64,000 bases of DNA, taken from positions 1,594,531-1,658,530 of the forward strand of contig NC_053136.1 in assembly GCF_016808335.1 (NCBI RefSeq). The letters are read 5' to 3'. Every line of letters starts with the position of its first letter. Position 1 is the first letter of the stretch. The position numbers and the translations under genes were made by a program. Source of the DNA: Panicum virgatum. Taxonomy: Eukaryota; Streptophyta; Magnoliopsida; Poales; Poaceae. The notes below the pieces were generated by a model. The model searched no databases. It saw nothing but the letters and a program-made list of their open reading frames with translations, and had not been told where the DNA came from. Shown piece after piece: positions 37,431 to 47,299 of this stretch.

Positions 37431-38788
37431 GGGAAATTTGCATGACTTTGAAAGAGTGATTTTGTATGGAGCACACCGTGAAAGCTGATTTTATCTTCAA
37501 CGTATCATGATTTTGTGATTTTGTCTCCAACACACCATGTCGAGTATAATAATCATTTGGGAAATTGGTCTGTGGCACATCCCCAAATAGTGATTTTGTG
37601 CCACGCACACTCCATTTTTTGAATTTGTGCATAGCACACTGTGATTCTGTATATTTATCTCCAACACACCGCAGCACATAAAAGGACTTCTTTGCCCTTG
37701 CAAAAATCGGGCCCACCCGTCAGCTCTCTCCATCTCCTCCTTCCTCCTTCCCCTCTGAACAAGGTGCGGTGCGGCGGGGCTTCGGCAGGAGCGGGGCGCA
37801 GCTTCGAATCTCGCCCTCCCCGCAGTGGGCGGCAGCATGGATCCGCCTCCTCCCAGTCCCTCCCCTTCCCATAGCGGATCCGCGGGCGGCGGCAGTGGAC
37901 GGAACCACCTCGGCTGCTCCGCCGCGCCCGGAGCAGGGGCAGCCCAATGGCGCGGGCAGCAGCAGCTCCACCCTGCCGGAGGCTCCTTCGGCACCGAGCT
38001 CGGCGCGGATCCGCCCCGGGCTCGAGCTCCCCGGTGACGCGTCGCGGCTTCGGCTCCGGCGATGGCTCTCTCTTTCTATCTGTCTTGCTGACGGGGGAGA
38101 GGGAGAGAGCTGACGGGTGGGCCCGGTTTTTGCAAGGGCAAAGAAGTCCTTTTATGTGCTGCAGTGTGTTGGAGACAAAAATACAGAATCACAGTGTGCT
38201 GTGCACAAATTCAAAGAATGGAATGTGCGCGGCACAAAATCACCATTTGAGGATGTGTCACAGACCAATTACCCTAATCATTTTTAGTTGAACGAAGGTG
38301 TAAAAGACCATTTTGCCCTCGGACCCACTTGTCACCTTCTCCCGCTGCTCCCTCCCTTTCACCGCCACCTCCCCTCCCTCTATCCCTCCCCACCGCCACC
38401 TCTGTCACTCCTCCCCTCCTCCAATCTTGCGGCGACCAGCGCACGTGGAAGCCAACACGGGGGAGCAGCCGTGGTCGGCTCGCTGAGCCGCGACCGACGC
38501 TGGGGAGCGGTGGTAGCCGCCGCGAGGGAGCCGGTGCGGGGGAGCGGCGGCGGTCGGCGTGGGGGAGCGACAGCGGTGGCCTGCCGGAGGGGGAAGAAGA
38601 AGTTGACAAGTGGTCCTGAGGGCAAAATGGTCTTTTACATCTTCACTCATCTAAAAATGATTATTATACTCAGCACGATGTGTTGGAGACAAAATCACAA
38701 ATTTACGATGTGTTGGAGACAAAATCATCTTTCACAATGTGCTCCAGACAAAATCACTCTTTTAGAGTGTGCTGCATACGAATTTCCC
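37431..38788. mobile_element. Mutator-like MITE/foldback, outer element of a nested pair
   Basis: Terminal inverted repeats GGGAAATTTGCATG and GGGAAATTCGTATG (inverted at 38788), with long arms sharing GAGTGATTTTGT and CTCCAACACACC-like blocks. A 9-bp target duplication with one mismatch flanks it: AAGATCCTA (37422-37430) and AAGAACCTA (38789-38797), which fits Mutator-like elements. The left arm is split by the inner element. It resumes at 38284 (TTAGTTGAACGAAGGTGTAA), pairing with about 38590-38655. A GC-rich 250-bp centre might be captured host DNA. Confidence 0.82.
37559..38274. mobile_element. Mutator-like MITE, inner element (716 bp)
   Basis: Ends GGGAAATTGGTCTGTG and, inverted, GGGTAATTGGTCTGTG. 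A perfect 9-bp target duplication TAATCATTT flanks it (37550-37558 and 38275-38283), inside the left arm of the outer element. Arms of about 180 bp (to about 37740 and from about 38097) are inverted copies; the GC-rich centre (37740-38095) has biased open frames but no known domain. Termini resemble those of the outer element, so the two belong to one family. Confidence 0.88.
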
Positions 38789-38799
38789 AAGAACCTAAT

Positions 38800-40240
38800 A
38801 AGCCTCAGCTCACTACTATGAACCTAAGTGCTAATAATTCTCCAACACCATTACCTGATTTATTTGGACTGTGGGTCGCCAGCAACCAGCTCTCCCATAG
38901 TCTGAATCACAGAAAACGAGTATACATCTATCGTAGCTGAAAAAGCAAGGCAGCAAATTTCAAACTTACACAAGCAATTTGTCATTTTCTAATTAAGCGA
39001 GGAATAGCACCATCGCAGCAACGACCTTTTTCCGTTGATGTTAAATAATTTATTATAGAAAAAAAATGTATGATTACTCGCTCTCAGACACCTTGAACAA
39101 TGTTTTAACAGTGTGCTACAAATGGCGACTTGTTAACATGGTTAGCACCAAAAAAAATTTTTTGACAGAAACTGCGAGATAGTTGAAAACATTGTGTGTG
39201 CGCGTTTATCTTTTGTTCCTTGCAAGAAAAAGAATTCTCTTTTAAAACAGGGACATCCACATGACTCAACTCCAATCATACCCCTCGCGTTAAAACTCTG
39301 AACATGCCAATCCATTTTACAGTAATGAGCTTAGAACATCAGGGCAGAGACTGAGATGAGATGAGCAACCACAGGCAGGGCTTCCTGTTTGGGCAAGCAC
39401 AACTTGCCTGGGGAGGTGACAGTTCCTTGCCAGAACTAGTCTAGCTAGTACTTCCTACGGCTACGATTTGAGTGCCGCTCGTGCAGAGGAGGATTGCACT
39501 TGTCAGCTAAAAGGAAACCACCGCACGAGCAGAGTCATCGCGAACGGCACCTTCCAAGTTCCAATTTCCAGAAGCGGAAAAACACACACCCACGATAGCA
39601 GCAGAAGCAGCAGCTCGACAGTTGAATCAAAACAGCAACAGATATGTAATGATGCTGACTGACCCAGCACTGCAGTGCAACAATTCCATTTCACAGTCAA
39701 AACAAACAGCGAGGAGGATCACCTGTACGGCACTTGCCAAGTTGATGCAAGGTCAGCATCAGATTCAGCAGGTGAGCAAGAACAGCCATGCACAACAACC
39801 ATCCACTGCACTGCACAGGTAGAGCGTTGCAACAACGAGAGACGAGATGACCGTTGTTACACATCATTGCGCTGCTGCTGGGTCAGGACAGGACTGGAGA
39901 TTACATACATGATGATGCTCCTAAAACACAATTGTTACATGAATGGGATACTTACTTGCTACTAGAGCATTACAGACCCATGAGCTAAGCCAGTACAGTC
40001 CTCGCAAAAAAAAACTATGCTAGTACAGGATTGATTGATTGATTTCAAGGATTATTGGGAGGAGGAAAGTTAAGGAGTCTTGTTGTTCAGCTTCGGCTCC
40101 CACTTAACTACTACTGACTAGTGACTGCTACAGATGATCTGATCTTGGAGGTGGGGAGATGAGAGGAGGCAAGGGGGGAAAAAGGGAGATCTGCAACTCC
40201 CTCTCCCCTTGGATGGATGATGGCACGCGGCCATGGGAAC
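38800..40240. other. Intergenic, downstream of the GATA gene
   Basis: No supported coding exon. The 200 bp before 40243 are probably the GATA gene 3' UTR. Short open frames at 39468-39965 have no domain or splice support. Confidence 0.4.
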
Positions 40241-40243
40241 TAA

Positions 40244-40998
40244 TCATGAGGCGTAGATGACGCCCGAGGAGAGCGCCATGAGGTGGACGGCCGCCATCTC
40301 TTCCTCGCTCAGCCGGCTCAGGCACTTGTCGCGGCGCATCTGGCGGCGCTGCTTGAGCACCGCCTCCTTGCCGAACCCCACCACGCGGAGCTCCACGGTG
40401 ACTTGCCGATCCTTTCGCTTCCTGTCCCTGTCTCTCTCTTTCTCTTTCTCTTTCTCTTTCTCTTTCTCTTTCTCTTTCTTGGTGGAGGTGGTGCTGCTGC
40501 TGGCGGCGGAGGCGGCCTTCTTCTTCGGCGGCTGTTGATCCTCCGCCGGCGGATCGGCGGCCTTCTTCTTCGGCAGCAGCTGCTGCTGCTGATCCTCCGC
40601 CGGCGGATCGGCGGCCTTCCGTTTCGGCTGCCGCTGCTGATCTTGCTGCGTGTCGGCGGGGGCGTGGCCGAGGGCCTGTCTCCTCTTGCGGTAGCGGATG
40701 CCGCAGGCGTTGCAGAGGGACTGCGATTCATTCAACAGATGGGATCGATCGATCGATCAGCCGGCCAACAAACAAGAAGGAATGCAATACCATATAGTAT
40801 GATCGGTGATGGATCGAATCCAGGACAGACCTTGGGTCCCTCGGGCCCTCCGCGCCAGAGCGGGGTCTTGGTGGTGTGGCAGGCGGCGCAGGCCTTGGTC
40901 TCGCCGGAGGCGGTGGCGGCCGCGTCGGCCCCGGCCGAGGGGGAGGAGCTATCGGGATCGGCCTCCATCTCCATCTCCCTCTCCCTCTCACTCTCCAT
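40244..40998 (-). CDS. B-class GATA zinc-finger transcription factor with LLM-like C-terminus, 214 aa
   Basis: Model: complement(join(40244..40720, 40831..40998)), one 110-nt intron inside the zinc finger, donor AAG|GTCTGT. The finger is C37-x2-C40-x18-C59-x2-C62 with TPLWRGGPEGPK and LCNACGIRYRKRR, the plant class B form. The C-terminus reads AVHLMALSSG, a variant of the LLM motif of B-GATAs that act in greening and hormone responses. Between lie a duplicated KAADPPAEDQQ unit and a (KE)n run coded by a TTTCTC-type hexanucleotide repeat. The start is chosen at 40998 because the frame further upstream reads through non-conserved sequence. It should be a nuclear DNA-binding protein recognising GATA sites. 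Confidence 0.9.
40434..40482. repeat. Coding hexanucleotide microsatellite in the GATA gene
   Basis: About seven TTTCTC units on the plus strand, read as alternating Lys-Glu on the minus strand. Six-base units keep the frame, so length changes would alter a flexible charged linker between the zinc finger and the LLM-like motif. Confidence 0.9.
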
Positions 40999-40999
40999 G

Positions 41000-41820
41000 G
41001 AAAGCAGCAGGCGCGATGCGATCGCTGCTGATCCGATCCACCGCCGAAGCGGATTGGGGAAGCAGGAGCAGCTAGCTATGCCTTTGGGGGGAGAGCAAGG
41101 AAGGAATGGGTGGGCGGGGAGAGCAAGGGTTTTAGAGGCTGATGGATAATGTCCATGTCTTGTGGCGGCAGCCGGCAGGCCAGGACGGAACCCTAACGCC
41201 CGCGCCCGCCCGCGCTCCTGTGTGAATTGACCGGAATGCCCCCTGGCGACCTGGGCCCGGAATCTCCACGGCCCAGTTCTTTCGCTGGCTGGGCTTCTGG
41301 TTTTGGGCCTCAATTCTGCAACTGGTCGTGTCGTGTATTACAGACAGCAACTGCTGGCATTACATGATGGATATAATGATGATTACATGCTTCTTCTCTG
41401 GGTCCCTATTCCAAGATACATTACATGTTCCCGGAGTAGCTGAAATTAAATTTGCAGTCTTTTTTTGTAATATATACTTGTTTGTTAGCTTGGTGGAGTA
41501 CTAGTTAATTCATCAGTAATTCTGGATGAATAATCAGCGTCGGCCTGCTTCCAGATGAGATGAGAGGCGGGCACAAGTGGAGTAACAAGCAAGTCGCCAT
41601 TACCGGAAAGCACAATCCAGAATCCACTCTCCAGATGTGTTGTTTGTTGTTGTCAAATCAAAGCCGGCGCCGGCACGCTAAGAATCCGCGCATGCATGCT
41701 TCACCCACCAACACGCCACCTCTCGTGTTTGCTTCTTCTCTCTCGCGCATGCATGCCCATGCTCGATCCAGAGAGGCAGGCAAGGCAGACAGCCCGAGGC
41801 CTCCGGCGGCATCCAATCCA
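41000..41820. other. Divergent intergenic region between GATA and PLD genes
   Basis: About 830 bp between two genes transcribed away from each other. Open frames on both strands are extensions of the flanking exons. No clear TATA element could be tied to either gene. Confidence 0.4.
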
Positions 41821-41825
41821 GTCCA

Positions 41826-43505
41826 ATGTACAGCAGCTCCGGCGCCGCCGGGGCGCTGCTCCTCCACGGCGATCTCGACCTCACCATCCACGAGGCGCGG
41901 GGCCTCCCCAACATGGACCTCCTCTCCACGCTCCTCCGCCGCCTCTGCCTTTGCCCACCGGCGGCGCTCCCCAGCCGCTCCGTGCCGGACGACGACACCA
42001 GTCACCGCCACCACCGCCGCCGCCGCCGCAAACGCCAGCCGCACGACCACCGCGTGCTCCCGACCTCGGACCCCTACGCCGCCGTCGTGGTGCCCGGGGC
42101 CCCCGCCGCGACGCTGGCGCACCTACGTCTTCCGCAACTCGGAGGCGCCGAGGTGGGAGGCCCGCTTCCTGCTCCCGCTCGCGCACCGCGCCGCCCGCCT
42201 CGACTTCCACGTCCGGGACGCCGACCCCTTGGGCTCCGACCTCATCGGCACCGCCTCCCTCCCCGCCGCCGCCGTCCTCGCCGCGGCCGCCAGGCCCATC
42301 CGCTCCCAGTGGCTCGCGCTCGCCCGCCCTGATGGCCGCGGCCCGCCCAAGCCGGGCTCCGCCATCCGCATCTCCGCCACCTTCGTCCCGGCGGGCAGCA
42401 CCCCGCTGCCCTGGCTCCTCCCCGGCGGCGTCCCGGCGTTCTTCCCGCCGCGGCGCGGCTGCGACGTGAGGCTGTACCAGGACGCGCACGTCGGGGCCGG
42501 CGAGCTGGGCGGCGAGCCCGGGCGGTGCTGGGAGGAGCTGTGCCTGGCGGTGCTGGGCGCGCAGCACCTCGTCTACGTGGCGGGCTGGTCGGTGTTCACC
42601 AGGGTCCGGCTGCTGCGGGGCGCCATGTCGCCGGAGATGGCGGCCAAGGCGGCCGAGGTGAGGGCGCTGGGCGGCGTGGCGGTGGAGGACATGAGCCTGG
42701 GCGAGCTGCTCAAGTACAAGTCCCAGGAGGGCGTCCGGGTGCTGCTCCTCCTCTGGGACGACACCACCTCCTCACACAACTTCTTCCTTCGGACGGTTCG
42801 TCATCGTCATGTACATCAATAATCTCAACAAAAATTAAAGCTGCTGTTTGATTTCCAGATGAATGTGCATTAATTTGCAGAGGGGCGTGATGCAGACGCA
42901 CGGCGAGGAGACCAAGAAGTTCTTCAGGCACTCGTCGGTGATCTGCCTGCTGTCGCCGCGGTATCCCAGCAACAAGCTCGGCATGGTCAAGCACAAGGCA
43001 AGCGACTCCATCTGCATTGCAAATGCGATGAGCTGAGAATGCTGAGTGCCCAGCTGCGGCCGTGCAGGTGGTGGGGACGCCGTACACGCACCACCAGAAT
43101 TGCGTGCTCGTCGACATGCCGGCGTCGGAGACGACGCGCCGGGTCACGGCGTTCCTCGGCGGCCTCGACCTCTGCGCCGGCCGCTACGACACGCCCGCCC
43201 ACACGCTCTTCCGCGGCCTGCACACCGTCTTCCGCGGCGACGTCTACAACCCCACGTTCCGGGACGAGGAGGAGGCGACGGCCAAGCTGGGTCCCCGGCA
43301 GCCGTGGCACGACATGCACTGCCGCCTGGACGGGCCGGCGGCGTACGACGTCCTCGAAAACTTCGAGCAGCGCTGGAGGAAGACGAAGAGGCTGCGCCTG
43401 AAGGGGGTGCTACCGTTCGGCAAGAAGGCGCACTGGAAGGAGGACGCCCTGCTCAAGCTCGAGCGCATCCCCTGGATCCTCAGCCCCGCCAAGGCTGATG
43501 CTGAT

Positions 43506-43536
<31 letters not shown>

Positions 43537-44765
43537 AGGAGCAGCAAGCCCTGCAGGTCCTGCCGGAGCACGACACCGAGCGCTGGCACGCCCAGGTGTT
43601 CCGGTCGGTGGACGCCGGGTCCCTGAGGCGGTTTCCGCGGCCCTGGGACGGGGAAGCCATGGCGCGGCACCACCTGCTGGGCGACAAGAACCTGGCGGTG
43701 GAGCAGAGCATCCACACGGCGTACGTCCGGGCGATCCGGTCGGCGGAGCGCTTCGTCTACATCGAGAACGAGCGCTTCATCAGCACGTCGTACGCGTGGC
43801 CGGCGTACGGCCACGCCGCCGGCGCCGGTAATCTGGTGCCCATGGAGGTCGCGCTCCGGGTGGCCTCCAAGATCCGCGCCGGCGAGCCGTTCGCGGCGTA
43901 CGTGGTGATCCCGATGTGGCCCGAGGGGGACCCAGGCTCCGCCGCCGCCCAGGAGATCCTCTTCTGGCAGAGCCAGACGATGGAGATGATGTACGGGGTG
44001 GTCGCGAGGGAGATCGAGCGCGCGGGGATCAGGGGCGCGCACCCGCAGCAGTTCCTCAACTTCTACTGCCTCGGCAACCGGGAGCCGGAGGAGGAGGAGG
44101 AGGTCGCCGGCGACGGCGACGGCCAAAGCCGACGGCCGCCCCGACGGCAGCACGAGCCCCGCGGTAACCATCATCGTCGTCGTCCACACATATGAACTAG
44201 TATGATCGCTGCGCTGCTGTTCAAGTTCAATTCATCCGCTCTGATTCGATCTCCAAGCTAGGCCATGGCGCGGCGGCACCGGCGGTTCATGGTGTACGTG
44301 CACTCCAAGGGGATGATCGTGGACGACGAGTACGTCATCGTCGGCTCGGCCAACATCAACCAGCGGTCGCTGGCGGGGTCGCGCGACACGGAGCTCGCCG
44401 TCGGCGCGTACCAGCCGGGCCACGCCGGCACGCGGCGCCCGCGCGGCAAGGTGTTCGGGTACCGGATGTCGCTGTGGGAGGAGCACCTGGGCAGGGAGGC
44501 CGTCCTGCGGTCGCCGGGGGTGGTGCGGCGGCCGGAGTCGCGGGAGTGCGTCGCGCTGGTGAACGGCATCGCGCGGGACAACTGGGAGAGGTACGCGGCC
44601 GACGACGGGCGGGCGGGCGCGCTGCGGGGCCACCTCATGAGGTACCCGGTGCTCGTCGGCGCCGACGGCAAGGTGGCGGCGCTGCCGGGGCACGAGACGT
44701 TCCCGGACGTCGGCGGGAGGGTGCTCGGGTCCCCCAGCAACCTGCCGGATTACCTCACAATGTAG
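41826..44765 (+). CDS. Phospholipase D, delta-type (C2-PLD), frame broken and first HKD motif altered; possible pseudogene
   Basis: Exons: 41826..42795, 42881..42997, 43068..about 44102, 44262..44765. The product has an N-terminal C2 domain ([47 protein letters not shown]), PLD core blocks ([51 protein letters not shown]-like [11 protein letters not shown]) and an intact second HKD motif, [20 protein letters not shown]. Four oddities appear. Near 42118 two bases are missing relative to the family, shifting the frame inside C2. HKD1 reads HQNCVLVD, Asn (43098-43100) replacing the catalytic Lys. The conserved IENQYF is IENERF. The intron after exon 2 uses a GC donor (AAG|GCAAGC). The exon 3 end is uncertain: GAG|GTCGCC at 44102 keeps frame, the better-looking donor at 44164 does not. 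PLDs make phosphatidic acid. Family certain, function doubtful. Confidence 0.78.
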
Positions 44766-44964
44766 CCCCGCCATGGACAGAACAAATTGTGATGGCTAAG
44801 CGGAGAAAAACTCGCAATGCATGTAGTCGTGTGTATGTTTTGATAATTTTTTCGCATCCATTACGATTCAACTACAAGCGGTTGAAATCATTAGATTCCA
44901 AATCAGTTCTTGCCCACCCGACACGAAATGGCAAAAAAAAAACCCGTTAAAATACAAACTATAT

Positions 44965-45022
44965 TGGAGATGCGGGGTATCGATCCCCGTACCTCGCGCT
45001 CTACCATCTGAGCTACATCCCC
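44965..45022 (-). pseudogene. tRNA-Ala remnant lacking the anticodon arm
   Basis: The minus strand reads GGGGATGTAGCTCAGATGGT, then AGAGCGC, then directly GAGGTACGGGGATCGATACC and CCGCATCTCCA: acceptor stem, D arm and T arm of plant tRNA-Ala, 58 nt long. About 15 nt with the anticodon stem-loop are missing between the D arm and the variable region. The acceptor stem pairs fully (GGGGATG/CATCTCC with one wobble). A- and B-box promoter sequences survive. It cannot decode. Full-length tRNA-Ala is recalled from memory for comparison. Confidence 0.8.
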
Positions 45023-45138
45023 AGTGATGTCCAGCGTCCAGGAAGGAAACTAGGGTTTACTCATATCTTCCCAACAACGGCTGTTTCCTTGGCTTCCTGG
45101 ACAGCCGTCGCGTTGAGCCCCAATCAGACGCCGTCGCG

Positions 45139-46865
45139 ATGGAAGGTGGCGCTCCCACTCCCGCGCGTATGACCACGGTGTCGCGGCACTACTTCGGCGG
45201 CGGCGCGTCCGAGCGCGACCACGACCTCCGCGTCGACATCATCGAGGCACGCGAGCCGTGCGAGGCTGCGAGCTCGTCCCTCCCACTCCCAACGCGCGCG
45301 TCGGATCGCTAGCTAAGAACCACTGCTCTGCCGGCGCCGGCCGTTTTCCCCGGAAAGGCGCCGCGGCGTCTTTACTTACTGTTTAAGCTCGACCGTGTCT
45401 AGGCGACGATCGAGCAGCACTACTGTGACTCCACGAGTGCCGACGCTTGCTGGTGATTGATGTAGTGCCCGAGTGCTGGTTAAGTGTTCGGTGAAATGCC
45501 GCGACGGCGTTTGGTGCCTTGTGGTGCTAGATGATGGGCAACTGTCTCGCTTGGATTCTTCTTAGTTCTACTTCTACCCATCGTACTGTCTACTACATGG
45601 CTCACCGGCTTTACATGCTACTATTGCTGACTGGTGCCTTGCTGTATTTTTTTTTTGGGCGAAAATTGCTGTGTTCTATATGCTGTGTACTGACGAGCTG
45701 CCTTTGGTTGGGTTTACAGAATATTGAAGAAGACTACGGCATGTTTGTCTGGCCATGCAGTGTCATTCTGGCAGAGTACGTGTGGCAACAGAGGTCACGG
45801 TTCTCTGGCCTCAAAGTAGTTGAGGTACTACTTATATTTGGGCTACCCTGAATGTTCAGCGACCAATTTGGTCCAATCCACTGAACAGTCTTAGCTCAAT
45901 AACTGGGAACTCCCAATTCATGTCAATAGTATATTTTACACTCGTTCCTAATTCGCCTATATGTCTTACAGCTTGGTGCTGGAATCTCACTACCGGGATT
46001 AGTAGCGGCAAAGGTTGGAGCCGATGTGACTCTGACAGACATTGCACATAGTACAGAAGTTAGTTCCAACGCATCTTGAGAATCCTTATTATTTGATCCT
46101 TGTCAGTTTTTCAGTGATTTCTCCCCTTTGTTTTTCACTGACTAGGTGCTGAACAACATAAGAAGAATATGCGCTCTCAATAATGCCAGCTGTGCTGTAT
46201 GGTTTGATTTGGAGGACAGAAATTTACATGTCTTTCGTCCTATCAGAATTCAGAGAGCTTACAGTTAGCCCATGATCCTGCAGGTTTCAGGACTTACTTG
46301 GGGGGACTGGGATGAACCAATATTTGATCTTCATCCTGACATTATTCTGGGAGCTGATGTACTTTATGATTCAGCAAGTGAGCTACTGCTCTACTCTACT
46401 ATGTTCAGTGAATTACTGTATTTCTTAAATGTTGATAATTGTTTGGTGGACCATTAATTCATTGGCTGCCTGTTTCCACTTTTATTCTCATCATTTGGAC
46501 TGTCTGACACACCACTGTCATCAATTTGGCAAGATTTTGACAATCTCTTCGCAACGGTTACTTTCCTTCTGGAAAATTCTCCTGGGTCAGTGTTCATAAC
46601 CACGTACCACAACCGCAGGTACCAAGTTACCATTTCATACCAGTTTCACTAGGATGGAGTTTCAAGCTACATTTCTGATAAATCAGTTGGATTCTTCTAT
46701 ATATGCAGTGGTCATCATTTGATCGAGTTTTTGATGGTCAAGTGGGGTTTGAAATGTTTGAAACTGCTGGATGGTTTCTCCTTCCTCCCATCATGCAAGG
46801 CTGCTTCACTACAGGGGAACATTCAGCTTGTTGAAATTGTGCTTGACAAGGAAAAACATAAATGA
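45139..46865 (+). CDS. METTL23-type protein methyltransferase, 228 aa, seven exons
   Basis: Model: join(45139..45246, 45720..45824, 45972..46058, 46146..46196, 46284..46377, 46534..46618, 46709..46865), total 228 aa. It has the seven-beta-strand S-adenosylmethionine fold: motif I VVELGAGISLPGLVAAKVGA, acidic DVTLTD, DIILGADVLYDS, and the family features EDYGMFVWPCSVILAEYVW and FITTYHNRSGHHLIEFLM. METTL23-like enzymes methylate protein residues; human METTL23 acts on histone arginine, the plant substrate is unknown. The first intron has a GC donor (GAG|GCACGC at 45247); every GT nearby gives the wrong phase, while this join yields VDIIENIEEDYGMF, as in homologs. Exon 1 is GC-rich and the start is the first ATG in frame; a second Met lies ten codons on. 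Confidence 0.9.
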
Positions 46866-47030
46866 CACTCAGATGAGCTAACTATATCTCATTGATCAGA
46901 GATTCTGCAACTCTGATTCAGAATGGCTTATGTTTCACAGGTTACACATTTACAGGAGCTAACTGGCAGCAGAGAAACACGAGTGCCATTATTTGGTCCT
47001 CTGCATACTAGTATTTCTATTTCTATCTAT

Positions 47031-47296
47031 GGCTGTGTTTAGTTCCAAATTTTTTCTCTCCAAACTTCACTATTCACCTATCACATCAAATCTTTTACCT
47101 CATGCATGGAGCATTAAATATAGGTAAATAAAAAAACTAATTGCATAGTTTTGATGTACACGACGAGAAGAATCTTTTGAGCCTAGTTAGATCATGGTAT
47201 GACAACAATTACCACAAACAAACGAAAAATGCTACAGTGTGCTACAGTGTCTGATGTGACTCTTTTTACCATCATTTTACGGATCTAAACACAACC
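47031..47296. mobile_element. MITE of the GGC(C)TTGTTTAG family, downstream of METTL23
   Basis: Starts GGCTGTGTTTAG and ends CTAAACACAACC; the core has GAATCTTTTGAGCCTAGTTA and AAACGAAAAATGCTACAGTG. TAT precedes and follows it, a possible 3-bp target duplication. Same family as 19071, 27362 and 55251. Confidence 0.75.
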
Positions 47297-47299
47297 TAT

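Noticed and set aside
41560..41825. ATG at 41560 as the PLD start
   Set aside because: The frame from 41560 reads non-PLD sequence through the C2 start; the C2 domain is in the frame beginning at 41826.
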